A DNA stretch of 64,000 nucleotides from an uncultured Lachnospiraceae bacterium (GTDB lineage Bacteria; Bacillota; Clostridia; Lachnospirales; Lachnospiraceae), in assembly GCA_949949005.1 (NCBI GenBank), contig CATLHM010000004.1, positions 1 through 64,000 on the forward strand, read 5' to 3'. The notes under the pieces were generated by a model, which made no database searches, was not told the origin of the DNA, and saw nothing but the letters and a program-made list of their open reading frames with translations. The position numbers were made by a program, and so were the translations under genes. Positions 1 through 9,095 of the stretch are shown in pieces (position 1 is the stretch's first letter; each line of letters begins with the position of its first letter).

Positions 1-185
1 GACTGCGGAGCATCAAATCCCATATGAAAATATCAGGACAATTCGAGAGCGAAAGGAGCGCAGGCGATTACGCAACGGTCAAAACATATGTGGAGACCTG
101 TAGAAAAAATGGAATTAACGAGATAGCTGCATTATCCCGTCTGTGTTCAGGAAATCCCTATACTGTGGACGAGATCTTTGCATAA
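1..185 (+). CDS. IS66-like transposase, C-terminal end (runs off left edge)
   Basis: An open frame enters from the left edge and stops at TAA 183-185. Its 60 visible residues include KSHMKISGQF, YVETCRKNGINE and an ending GNPYTVDEIFA, which resemble the C-terminal tail of IS66-family DDE transposases (K-x-K-x-SG-x-F followed by a TCRKNG-type helix). The catalytic core lies outside the window. A strong hairpin follows directly, then a histidine kinase gene that lacks its start, so this is probably the right end of an insertion. The family call rests on memory of motif patterns only. Confidence 0.55.
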   Translation, partial: LRSIKSHMKISGQFESERSAGDYATVKTYVETCRKNGINEIAALSRLCSGNPYTVDEIFA

Positions 186-201
186 TCTCCAACTGCAAAA
201 A

Positions 202-243
202 GCATGCCAAAAGCCAGAGGAAATCTCTGGCTTTTTGGCATGC
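202..243 (+). terminator. Perfect long hairpin after the IS66-like ORF
   Basis: An 18-19 bp near-perfect inverted repeat (gcatgccaaaagccagag / ctctggctttttggcatgc) with a loop of about 5 nt begins 16 nt after the transposase stop. There is no long U tract, but the stem is strong enough for a terminator or for a structure blocking read-out of the insertion sequence. Confidence 0.6.
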
Positions 244-300
244 AATAAAATCGGCTGTAAATAGTAACCTGATTCGGCAATCCAGAACCTGAGTGAGAGC

Positions 301-2712
301 TTGAACCTGATCAAGAGCACAATAGAGGCGATCCTGAATAAGGAGGCGGAATTCCAGAAGCTGATGGCCCAGGAGATGGCGATGGCAGAGGATCCGGAGG
401 TGCATCTGCGCTCTTATGGCAACAGCCAGACAATGGTAAAAGTCTCGATGATACGCGCAGGAGAAACAGAGGGTATTTCCGATAACGGCGAGGTATTTAC
501 GCAAAAGGAGCTGGACTTTTCCGCCGGACGACAGGTGGATGGAGTGGCAGTTTCCCAGTCTTATGTAAATTATATGGGCACATGGGCATACACTATGAAA
601 TGTCCTGTCATAAAGGACGGGGAGGAAGTGGCAATGCTTTATGTGGAATATATCTACGACTCCTTGGACAGATCTCTTCCGGCCGGATTTTATAATAAGA
701 AGGCCATGCTGTATATCATGGATGCGCAGACAGAGCGTCTTGTCCTTAAACCCAAGGGAATGGGACAGCGGGATGCAGGGCATCTGAATCTGAAAGATTT
801 TTACCGGGCCAATGATATTCACGATGAGGAGCTGATGGCCGAGGTAAATACCTGCCTGAAAGAAGGCAAAAATATCATGTTCAATCATGATATTCGGGGG
901 AAAAAGGCGCTGAACTATATGTGGTCCGTGAATGGGGGAAGCATCTATCTGATCGGATATGTGCCGATTGAGGCAATCCAGCAGGAAGGAACCACCGTGA
1001 ACCAGAATATTTTGATCGTGGTCATCGTGATGCTGACCGCGTTTTTCCTGTGCTGTCTTTTATATTATTTCAATCAGAGACAGCAGAGCAGGATCAGAAA
1101 GGAGCAGGAGGCCGAGAGGGAGATTTATAACAGGCAATTGGCACAGGCGCTTTCGGCCGCACAGGCGGCCAGCAATTCCAAGACTACCTTCCTTTCCAAT
1201 ATGTCCCATGATATTCGTACCCCGATGAATGCAGTGCTGGGTTTCACAACGCTGCTGGAGCGGGATGCGCAGGATCCGGATAAGGTAAGGGAATACACGA
1301 AAAAAATTATGGCCTCCGGACAGCATCTGCTGAGCCTGATCAATGACATTCTGGATGTCTCCAAGATCGAGAGCGGCAAGGTGGTGCTCTCGGTGGAGGA
1401 GTTTACCCTAAATGATCTGGTCTCTTCTGTGGATGCGATCATCCGCCCCATGGCAAAAGCCAGGGAACAGAAGTTTTTTGTGACAGTGACGGGTGTGCGG
1501 CATGAATATCTTCTGGGGGATGAGACGAGGATCAATCAAATACTGATCAATCTTCTTTCCAATGCGGTGAAATATACACCGGCAGGGGGCAATATCTGGT
1601 TTCGGATTATCGGGCGCGGGCAGCGTTCCAGCCAGTTTGAGCATATCAGGATTGAGGTGGAAGACGACGGATACGGCATGACGCCGGAATATCTGGAGAG
1701 GATCTTTGACGCCTTTACCAGGGCGGAGAACAGTACTACGAATAAGGTGCAGGGAACCGGGCTGGGAATGGCTATCACGAAAAATATCGTAGAGCTGATG
1801 GGCGGAACCATAGACGTTTCCAGCGAGGTGGATAAGGGAAGTATCTTCCGGGTAGATTTGGAATTTCGGATACCGGAGGGGCAGGCAGACCGACAGTTCT
1901 GGAAGGAAAGCGGGATTTCCAGGATGCTGGCATTGGGCGGCGGACAGAGCGGCGAGAGCATACAGGCGCTTATGGAGGATATGGATGTGACGGTGGATCT
2001 GGCGCAAAGCACCGGGGAAGCCATGAGGATGTTGCAGTCTTCTGACATTGGCGCTGAGGGGTACCAGCTTGTCCTTTTGGACTGTGATTTACCTGATATA
2101 GATGCAGTGGAGGCGGCCGGGAGGATCAGAGAGCTCCTGCCTGAGGCGCCGATCCTGTTTTTGAAGGAATATGAGGAAGGGGAAGAAGACCGGGCGCCTG
2201 GGATAGAGAAGGCCGGAATGATGTTTAAGCCCTTTTTTGTATCTGCGTTGAAAGAAAAGGTGAGGAAGATCCAGAACGCAGGAAAGGCGGATGAGGATGC
2301 TGAAAAGGCGCAGGAGGACAGCCTGAAAGGGATGAATTTCCTGGCGGCAGAGGATAACGAAATCAATGCGGAGATTCTGCGTGAAATTTTGTCCATGGAG
2401 AATGCTTCCTGCGAGATTGTGGAAAACGGGAAGCTGGCCGTGGAGCGGTTTGCGGCTTGTAGGGCAGGTGAATTCGACGCAATCCTGATGGACGTACAGA
2501 TGCCGGTGATGAACGGCTATGAGGCGACGAGGGCGATCCGGGCGTTGGAGCGCGAAGATGCGGGAGAGATACCGATTATAGCAATGACGGCCAATGCCTT
2601 TGCGGAGGATGAGAAGGAAGCGCTCAGGGCGGGCATGGACGTCCACCTGGCAAAGCCTGTGAATGTGGAATTATTAAAGCAGATTATACGGCAATATGTG
2701 ATAAAAAAGTAG
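301..2712 (+). pseudogene. Hybrid sensor histidine kinase/response regulator, 5'-truncated
   Basis: A multidomain phosphorelay kinase. A partial extracellular sensor region (residues about 1-230 from the TTG at 301) is followed by one membrane segment at about 236-257, the HisKA box MSHDIRTPMN with phospho-His near residue 303, HATPase N/G boxes (NLLSNAVKYTPAGG; EDDGYGM; GTGLGMAI), a degenerate receiver at about 545-655 and a canonical C-terminal receiver (EDNEIN, MDVQMPVMNGYEATR, AKPV). Family members begin with a cytoplasmic tail and a first transmembrane helix. Here the frame opens just after an in-frame TAA at 265-267, straight into what looks like mid-sensor helix, with no ribosome binding site at 301. 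I infer loss of the first TM helix and start through the upstream insertion. The gene is probably silent unless read from the IS. Confidence 0.75.
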
Positions 2713-2756
2713 CACAAAATCGGCCTGTGCCATAGGATAAAGAGGAGGAGCAGAAT

Positions 2757-4079
2757 ATGAGCAGAAACAGAAAAGGATATACCGTAAAGGCAGCAGCGCT
2801 CTGTATGGCATGTGCGGTAACGCTTGCAGCGGCGGCCTGCGGGGGAAAGGAAAACAGCAATAATCTGATTATAGAAGACGAGGAAACAGTAAGGGAAGTC
2901 GTTATGTTCAGCCCTATGGAGAAAACAGAGGCGGATACGGTCAACACCGCAAGGAGTGCGGCGGATAAAACGATTATTATGGCGGAAGAAAAGCTGGGCG
3001 TCAGTGTGAGTTATGTGACTTATACGGCCGAGGATTATCAGGATAAAACCTACGACGAAGTAACCCTGGACAGGGCGCGGAACAATATGGACGATATATA
3101 TCTGCTCAATCCGGACACCATCCAGGCATTGGGGGAGGAAGGAAGGCTGATGGATCTGTCGGGCCTTGCCGGGGCAGAGAACCTGAGAGATGTGGTAAAG
3201 ACAGCCAATGTCGTGGACGGGAAGCTGGTGGCAATCCCCCAGGAGGTGGTGGCCTACGGCCTGTTTATCAATCAGGATATGTTTGACCGGTACTCTCTTG
3301 AGCTGCCGCAGACGCCGGAGGAGTTTTTGGAATGCTGCCGTGTATTTAAGGAGAACGGGATCGAGACGCCGGTGGGGGCCAACCGATGGTGGCTGGAGAC
3401 CTTTGTTCTGGCCCAGGCCTATGCGGATCTGTACAACGGCGGAAATACGGAGGCAGAGATCGCAGCCCTAAACAGCGGAGAAAGCAAATACAGCGATTAT
3501 ATGCGCCCGGGCTTTGAATTTTTGCAGGAAATGATTGACCAGGGATATATTGATGCTAAAAAGGCATATGTCAGTGAGGCAATCGAGGGGGAAGGGGCGG
3601 ATTTCCTGGCGCAGAAGACCCCGATTGTAATGGCCTACTGGGGGGCGGCGAACACGGATACTGCCTATGGAAATCCGGATTTTGAACTGGTGGTCATAGG
3701 ATTCCCCAGCAGCAGGGGACAGATGCCGGTCATGCCCATGACAGGCTTCGGCGTGGGCGCAGAAGCCAGGCATGCGGAGGACGCCATGCGCACGCTGGAA
3801 GTGATGACCTGTGATGAAGCGCTGAAAGTGTACGCGGAAACCAATAAGGTGATCTCTCCCTCAAAAAATGTGGAAGTGGAATGTATTGAGGCACTTAAGC
3901 CGTTGAACGACAGGATTCAGGAGAATGTCTATGTCCTTGGGGCCAATGCCAGTATGAAAATGGAGCAGTGGGGCAATACCTGCCTTGTGGTGCGACAGCT
4001 TCTTGGCGGAGCTACGGTGGATGAGTGCATGGCAGAGCTTGACAGGCTGCAGGAGGAGAGTATTCGGTCGGACAGGTAG
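2757..4079 (+). CDS. Extracellular solute-binding lipoprotein (ABC transporter, carbohydrate type)
   Basis: A 440-aa secreted binding protein. The N-terminus has a Lys/Arg stretch, a hydrophobic core and the lipobox LAAAAC (lipidated Cys near residue 29), so it should be anchored on the outer face of the membrane. The rest has the composition of cluster-B/family-1 sugar-binding proteins. It lies 45 bp after the hybrid kinase with its own GAGGAG site, and no permease genes follow. In gut clostridia, orphan binding proteins beside hybrid kinases often act as ligand-presenting partners; that role is an inference here. A strong terminator follows. Confidence 0.75.
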   Translation: MSRNRKGYTVKAAALCMACAVTLAAAACGGKENSNNLIIEDEETVREVVMFSPMEKTEADTVNTARSAADKTIIMAEEKLGVSVSYVTYTAEDYQDKTYDEVTLDRARNNMDDIYLLNPDTIQALGEEGRLMDLSGLAGAENLRDVVKTANVVDGKLVAIPQEVVAYGLFINQDMFDRYSLELPQTPEEFLECCRVFKENGIETPVGANRWWLETFVLAQAYADLYNGGNTEAEIAALNSGESKYSDYMRPGFEFLQEMIDQGYIDAKKAYVSEAIEGEGADFLAQKTPIVMAYWGAANTDTAYGNPDFELVVIGFPSSRGQMPVMPMTGFGVGAEARHAEDAMRTLEVMTCDEALKVYAETNKVISPSKNVEVECIEALKPLNDRIQENVYVLGANASMKMEQWGNTCLVVRQLLGGATVDECMAELDRLQEESIRSDR

Positions 4080-4154
4080 ACGGATACGGACAGAGGAGAC
4101 GGCAGTGCGGACAGAGCAGGTCTAATTGGCGCATATTGATACAGGGTATGTAAA

Positions 4155-4188
4155 ACGGGAGGCAGATTTATGCCTCCCGTAGTTTTAT
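4155..4188 (+). terminator. Rho-independent terminator
   Basis: A 10-bp perfect stem (acgggaggca / tgcctcccgt) with a 6-nt loop, followed by agtttt and flanked by aaaa upstream. It ends the kinase/binding-protein unit. Confidence 0.85.
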
Positions 4189-4323
4189 AAGACCATCTTT
4201 TAATCTCTAAATTCCTCTGAGTGTTTCCTTTCACCGCAGCCTATACCGGAAATAGAAAGCAATTGGCATATGTCCAAACATCCTCGTCATAAACTGTAGC
4301 AATATTTATCATAGGTGTTTTTT

Positions 4324-5172
4324 ATGAACAAATACATAAAAAAAGTAAAGCAGATGTTCAGGATTTTTCCGCCAAGACAGGAGGGGCAGAGCGGGGAAGA
4401 GTATGCCAGGCAAAAGCTGATTACAGGAGTCAAATACGGCGTGTTCCTCCTGACGGCCTTTGCACTGCTTCGGGGAGTACTGGTGACTGCCGGCGCTGGT
4501 ATTACGGTGAGCAGCAGCGTAGACGGCCGGGAACTGCCGATTTACTGCGTGGAGACGCCGGAGAAAAGGATTGCCCTCAGCTTTGACGCGGCATGGGGGA
4601 ATGAAGACACCAGTAAAATTCTGGAAATCCTCCAGAAACAGGATGTGCATGTGACCTTCTTTATGACGGGGGGATGGGTGGAGAGCTATCCCGATGATGT
4701 AAAGGCGATTTTGGCGGCAGGCCACGACCTTGGCAATCACAGCGAGAATCACAAAAACATGAGCCAGCTCTCTGATTCGGAAAAAAAGGATGAGCTGATG
4801 AAAGTGCATACCAAAGTGCAGGAGCTGACAGGCTATGAGATGTTTCTTTTCCGCCCGCCTTACGGGGATTATGACAACGCTGTGGTGAATGTGGCGAAGG
4901 ACTGCGGGTATTATACAATTCAATGGGATGTGGATTCCCTTGACTGGAAAGACTATGGCGTAGATTCCATTATAAAGACCGTGACCCAGCACAAGCATCT
5001 TGGAAACGGCAGCATCATTCTTTGCCACAATGGGGCAAAATTCACAGCCCAGGCGCTGGACACTCTCATCGCTACCCTGAAAAATGAAGGATACACCTTT
5101 GTGCCGATTTCGGAGCTGATTTATAAGGACAATTATCATATGAATCATGAGGGACGGCAGATTAAAAATTGA
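4324..5172 (+). CDS. Polysaccharide deacetylase (NodB/PdaB-like)
   Basis: A carbohydrate esterase family 4 type enzyme, expected to deacetylate peptidoglycan or another amino-sugar polymer outside the membrane. After a short cytoplasmic stretch, a single N-terminal membrane segment (about residues 40-60) anchors it. The NodB domain shows the metal and catalytic motifs: SFDAAWGNEDT (motif 1, with the DxxWG variant seen in sporulation PdaB proteins), HSENH (His pair), RPPYGDYD, DVDSLDW and LCHNG. ATG 4324 is chosen over GTG 4315 because AGGTG at 4313-4317 sits 6 nt upstream. The PdaB-like motif 1 suits a spore-former, but a cell-wall housekeeping role is equally possible. Confidence 0.85.
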   Translation: MNKYIKKVKQMFRIFPPRQEGQSGEEYARQKLITGVKYGVFLLTAFALLRGVLVTAGAGITVSSSVDGRELPIYCVETPEKRIALSFDAAWGNEDTSKILEILQKQDVHVTFFMTGGWVESYPDDVKAILAAGHDLGNHSENHKNMSQLSDSEKKDELMKVHTKVQELTGYEMFLFRPPYGDYDNAVVNVAKDCGYYTIQWDVDSLDWKDYGVDSIIKTVTQHKHLGNGSIILCHNGAKFTAQALDTLIATLKNEGYTFVPISELIYKDNYHMNHEGRQIKN

Positions 5173-5307
5173 AATTAGGCTGTAACGAGTTCGAAATCTA
5201 CATAAAACGCGGATGAGGGAAAGATGCGTTTCTTGTGCAATGTGCATTGAAAAAAGCTAACGAAAATGCGAAAGGCATAAAACGTTCCGAATAAACAAAA
5301 TAAAGTC

Positions 5308-5336
5308 TTGACTTGCGTTGTGCGAGTTGATATAAT
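5308..5336 (+). promoter_or_regulatory. Sigma-A promoter of the PTS operon
   Basis: TTGACT (5308-5313), a 17-nt spacer and a perfect TATAAT (5331-5336). It lies about 30 nt upstream of the RAT antiterminator target. Confidence 0.85.
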
Positions 5337-5366
5337 CATAACAACAAGTAAAAACAGCCAGTATTT

Positions 5367-5395
5367 GGGTTGTTACTGAGTCAGCAGGCAAAACC
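5367..5395 (+). promoter_or_regulatory. RAT (ribonucleic antiterminator) site for a LicT/SacY-type protein
   Basis: The 29-nt element starting GGGTTGTTACTG and ending GCAGGCAAAACC matches the imperfect-hairpin RAT consensus bound by the CAT domain of BglG/LicT proteins. Its 3' end overlaps the left arm of the following terminator, so RAT folding and terminator folding exclude each other. The regulator gene starts about 90 nt downstream. Confidence 0.9.
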
Positions 5396-5445
5396 AAATT
5401 TTATAAGGCGGTCAGGGGGAGCGCTTTATAAAATTTGGTTTTTTG
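5390..5445 (+). terminator. Conditional leader terminator controlled by RAT
   Basis: AAAACCAAATTTTATAA pairs with TTATAAAATTTGGTTTT over about 17 bp, followed by TT. It sits between the promoter and the antiterminator gene. Transcription should stop here unless the CAT-domain protein stabilises the RAT. Confidence 0.9.
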
Positions 5446-5483
5446 CTGTGCCAAAAGGAAAATAAAAGAACGAGGAATGAAAA

Positions 5484-6323
5484 TTGCGTATCGAAAAGGT
5501 GATCAACAACAATATTATCTCCGCAAGGGATAATCAGGGTGTAGAGTTGGTTGTCATGGGGAGAGGCATTGGATTCGGCAAGAAGCCGAATAGTGAAATT
5601 GCAGAAGAAAAAATCGAGAAAATTTTCAGGCTGGAAAACATGGACGACAAGGAGCAATTTAAAGAACTGCTCGCTTCACTGCCTATTGAATTCATACGGA
5701 TTTCCACGGATATTATTTCTTATGCGCGGGAGAATCTGGGAATCAGCCTGAACCAGAATGTATATCTGACTTTGACGGATCATATCAGTTTTGCGGTGGA
5801 AAGACATCGGAAAGGTCAGAGCTTCAACAATGTGCTGTATGATGAAGTGAAACTGTTCTACCCGTTGGAGTATTCGGTCGGTTGTTATGCGTTGGAGCTG
5901 ATTGAAGAAAGGACGGGGTGCCGGCTGGAGGAAGATGAGTCTGCATCCATTGCGCTCCATCTGATTAACGGGGAGCTCAATACCGCAATGGGGACGACTT
6001 TTTTCATGATTAAGATGATGCGCGAGATGATGGAAATTATTGAACGGAATATTTCGGTTCCGAACGGAAGGAATTATCCCAGGGATCGGTTGATTTCCGA
6101 TTTGAAGCAGCTTGCCAACCGGTTGGTTTCGGAAAAGCCCATAAGAGGAAGGAGGGATAAAAAGCTGTATCAGTTCGTAGTGGATAATTATGCTCAGGAG
6201 TTTGATATTATCAATAACATTAACGGTTATATCGAAGGCGAATATAAGTGCAGCATGACGGAAGAAGAAAAGATTTACCTGACATTGAATATTAAGAGAA
6301 TGAAAGATTTATATTTATGCTAG
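5484..6323 (+). CDS. BglG/LicT-family transcription antiterminator
   Basis: A 279-aa RNA-binding antiterminator with an N-terminal CAT domain (about 1-55; KVINNNIISARDNQG and GRGIGFGKKP are typical) and two PTS-regulation domains. PRD1 (about 65-170) has TLTDHISFA and YPLEYSVG; PRD2 (about 175-279) ends EEKIYLTLNI. The conserved PRD histidines can be phosphorylated by HPr or the cognate EII. The start is TTG with GAGGA about 9 nt upstream; the nearby ATG 5477 is out of frame. It lies downstream of its own RAT/terminator, so it is autoregulated, and it precedes the genes of the whole PTS it presumably senses. Confidence 0.92.
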   Translation: MRIEKVINNNIISARDNQGVELVVMGRGIGFGKKPNSEIAEEKIEKIFRLENMDDKEQFKELLASLPIEFIRISTDIISYARENLGISLNQNVYLTLTDHISFAVERHRKGQSFNNVLYDEVKLFYPLEYSVGCYALELIEERTGCRLEEDESASIALHLINGELNTAMGTTFFMIKMMREMMEIIERNISVPNGRNYPRDRLISDLKQLANRLVSEKPIRGRRDKKLYQFVVDNYAQEFDIINNINGYIEGEYKCSMTEEEKIYLTLNIKRMKDLYLC

Positions 6324-6418
6324 CCGCATCCGGCAAAGCATGACTTGCAGTAAACGACAAAATCATTTGCCGTTCACTATAAAATGTTACGGGATGCAGG
6401 ACTGGAAGGGAGAAGCGG

Positions 6419-6907
6419 ATGAAATTTTTTCAAAATATGTTCGGAAAGGACAACGGCATAGACATTGGGGCACCGGTGGCAGGGAGGCTGATCAGCATCA
6501 CGGAAGTAAACGATCCGGCTTTCAGTGGGGAAATATTAGGGAAGGGCGTGGCTGTAATACCGTCCGGCATGCGGGTTTGCGCTCCTGTGGACGGTACGGT
6601 CAGCACAGTATTCCCTACCGGCCATGCGGCAGCCGTGACCAGTAAGGAGGGTGCGGAGGTTTTGATTCATGTAGGGCTTGACACGGTAAAGCTGGAGGGG
6701 AAACATTTTACCATCCATGCCAGTGAAGGGCAGGAGGTGAAGAAGGGAGATCTGCTTCTGGAAGCGGATATTGAGCAGATTAAAGCAGAGGGGTATGATA
6801 TTACCACACCCATAGTGATCTGTAATTCCGATGAGTTTTCCGAGTTCCATATGGCAGAGCTGGGCAATGTATCACAGGGTGACAATGTCCTGAGCCTGAA
6901 GAAATAA
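6419..6907 (+). CDS. crr: PTS glucose-type IIA component
   Basis: A 162-aa soluble IIA-Glc domain that relays phosphate from HPr to the IICB. The family landmarks are present: SGEILGKGVAV (N-terminal), FPTGHAA (first His) and VLIHVGLDTV (phosphorylated His), then the DLLLEAD segment and a C-terminal NCD-like strand. ATG is preceded by GGAAGGGAG. It is a stand-alone protein, whereas in many Firmicutes IIA is fused to IICB; the partner gene at the end of this run lacks a IIA domain. Confidence 0.93.
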   Translation: MKFFQNMFGKDNGIDIGAPVAGRLISITEVNDPAFSGEILGKGVAVIPSGMRVCAPVDGTVSTVFPTGHAAAVTSKEGAEVLIHVGLDTVKLEGKHFTIHASEGQEVKKGDLLLEADIEQIKAEGYDITTPIVICNSDEFSEFHMAELGNVSQGDNVLSLKK

Positions 6908-6998
6908 GTGCAATGTCAGCGGGGATGTTTATCCATGGGGCCGGGGACGGTGCATGGCAGAGGTATATACCGGCAGGACACAAAAAGGAGAATTGGGG

Positions 6999-8612
6999 AT
7001 GGAGAGATATACCGGAAAGAGTGTACTTAAAGGAATAGCGATAGGCAGGATATACTGGTACCGGAAACAGCAATATCAGGTAGTCAGGACAGAGGTTTCG
7101 GACAAAGAGGCAGAGAAGAAAAGATTTGCGGATGCGGTGGAGACGGCAAAGCAGCAGCTGGCAGCTCTTTATGAAGAGACGCTGACCCGTGTAGGCGAAG
7201 ACCATGCCATGATTTTCGACATACATAAAATGATGCTGGAGGACGACGATTATCTGGATGCGGTGAATGAGGTGCTGGAAGAGGGGCTTAATGCGGAGTA
7301 TGCCGTGGAGAGAGCCCAAAATCAGTTTGCAGAGATGTTTGCATCCATGGATGACGAATATATGAAAGCAAGGGCTTCGGACATCAAAGATATTTCCCAG
7401 AGGGTAATCCGGATTCTTGCAGGGGTGCCGGAAGACGGAATACTGGCTGACGAGCCGGTGATCGTGGCGGCGGACGACTTAACGCCCAGCGAGACGGTGA
7501 AAATGGATAAAAATAAAATTCTTGCATTTGTTACGGTACGCGGTTCCTCCAATTCCCATACCGCCATACTGGCCAGAAGCATGAATCTGCCCGCGCTGGT
7601 AAACACAGGGATGGAAGCCGGGGAAGAACTGAACGGAAAAATCGGCGTAGTGGACGGATTCCAGGGGGAATTTCTGGTGGAGCCGGAGCAGGAACTGTTG
7701 GATGAGATGATTCACCGCAAAAATCAATGGGTAGCTGACTTAGAGGCCTTAGAGCAGTTAAAAGGGAAAGACAATGTTACCAGCGACGGCAGGCGGATTG
7801 ACATTTTTGCCAATATTGGGAAAGTAGACGACGCAGACGGGGCTTTGGCTGCGGATGCGGGGGGGATCGGTTTGTTCCGGAGTGAGTTCCTATATCTCGG
7901 AAGAGAGAACTTCCCCACCGAAGAAGAGCAGTTCTTAAGTTATAAGGCAGTGTTGGAGAAGATGGGGGATAAAAAAGTCATAATCCGGACCCTGGACATT
8001 GGGGCGGATAAAAAGGTGGATTATTTCGCCCTGGAGGAAGAGGAAAATCCTGCTTTGGGATACCGTGCCATCCGCATCTGCCTGGATCGGCCGGAAATAT
8101 TTATCACACAGCTTCGGGCGCTGTTTCGGGCTTCTGCTTATGGCAATGAGGCAATTATGTTTCCGATGGTAGTCTCGGTGGCAGAAGTAAGGCGGATTAA
8201 AGAAATTGTAAATCAGGTAAAAGAAGAACTCCTGACGGAAGGGTATCCCATGAAGGATGTGGAGCTGGGCATTATGATTGAGACGCCGGCAGCGGCGCTG
8301 ATTTCCGATGAACTGGCCAGGGAAGTGGATTTCTTCAGCATCGGAACCAACGATTTGACCCAGTATACTTTGGCGGTAGACAGACAGAACCAGAAGCTGG
8401 AGAGTATATGCGACACGCATCACCCCGCGATTCTGAAGCTGATAGAACTTACGGTGAAAAATGCGCATAAGGAAGGTATCTGGGCCGGAATCTGCGGAGA
8501 ACTGGCGGCGGATACGGAGCTGACGGAAACTTTCTTAGCCATGGGAGTAGACGAACTGAGCGTTTCGGCTTCTTCCGTATTGAAAGTGCGTAAAGCGGTA
8601 AGGGATCTATGA
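6999..8612 (+). CDS. ptsI: PTS enzyme I (phosphoenolpyruvate-protein phosphotransferase)
   Basis: A 537-aa cytoplasmic enzyme that takes phosphate from PEP and passes it to HPr. The N-terminal HPr-binding and swivel region carries the phospho-His motif RGSSNSHTAILAR. The C-terminal PEP-utiliser TIM barrel has GIGLFRSEFLY, FPMVV, IMIETPAA, DFFSIGTNDLTQY and GICGELA. ATG 6999 with AAAAAGGAG upstream fits the family N-terminus better than the in-frame ATG 6954. It is inside the RAT-controlled run, although general PTS genes are usually a separate ptsHI operon. Confidence 0.95.
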   Translation: MERYTGKSVLKGIAIGRIYWYRKQQYQVVRTEVSDKEAEKKRFADAVETAKQQLAALYEETLTRVGEDHAMIFDIHKMMLEDDDYLDAVNEVLEEGLNAEYAVERAQNQFAEMFASMDDEYMKARASDIKDISQRVIRILAGVPEDGILADEPVIVAADDLTPSETVKMDKNKILAFVTVRGSSNSHTAILARSMNLPALVNTGMEAGEELNGKIGVVDGFQGEFLVEPEQELLDEMIHRKNQWVADLEALEQLKGKDNVTSDGRRIDIFANIGKVDDADGALAADAGGIGLFRSEFLYLGRENFPTEEEQFLSYKAVLEKMGDKKVIIRTLDIGADKKVDYFALEEEENPALGYRAIRICLDRPEIFITQLRALFRASAYGNEAIMFPMVVSVAEVRRIKEIVNQVKEELLTEGYPMKDVELGIMIETPAAALISDELAREVDFFSIGTNDLTQYTLAVDRQNQKLESICDTHHPAILKLIELTVKNAHKEGIWAGICGELAADTELTETFLAMGVDELSVSASSVLKVRKAVRDL

Positions 8613-8783
8613 AAGATCGGTTTGCAGGCCGTGTATCTGCCCGAGGATTTTGCAGACACAAATAGTGAATGACAAATTATTTTGCCATTTACCATACAGT
8701 GGATCTGCGGGGGAGAAGCCGTAAGGCGGCAAAGCCGGCCATTTTATAAAACAAACAAAATAATACAGACAGGGGGTGCAAAA

Positions 8784-9041
8784 GTGAAGGAATTTCGTTA
8801 CACAATTAACGATCCGGTAGGAATCCATGCAAGGCCGGCAGGGCTTTTGGTAAAAAAGGCAGCAGAGTTCCAGAGCAAGATGACGATAAACGGCAATGGA
8901 AAAAGTGCGGATGCCAAAAAGCTGATCAAGCTCATGGGCCTTGGCATAAAACAGGGAATGGAGATTACCTGCCAGATCGAAGGGGAGGATGAGGAAACTG
9001 CCTGCGAGGCAATGCTGAATTTTTTCAAAGAAAATTTATAA
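8784..9041 (+). CDS. ptsH: HPr phosphocarrier with Lys at the Ser46 position
   Basis: An 85-aa HPr with the active-site motif VGIHARPAG (phospho-His15). The helix that carries regulatory Ser46 in Firmicutes HPr reads KSADAKKLIKLMGLGIKQG. Counting from GTG, residue 46 is Lys and no Ser occupies the site. HPr kinase could not phosphorylate it there, so it should not act as a CcpA cofactor. The start is GTG with AGGGGGTG upstream. The 171-nt gap after ptsI shows no clear terminator. Confidence 0.92.
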   Translation: MKEFRYTINDPVGIHARPAGLLVKKAAEFQSKMTINGNGKSADAKKLIKLMGLGIKQGMEITCQIEGEDEETACEAMLNFFKENL

Positions 9042-9095
9042 CAGACGGTTCCGTTAGGAAACGGAATGAGAGAAAGGACCAGGGGGTAGATTTTT

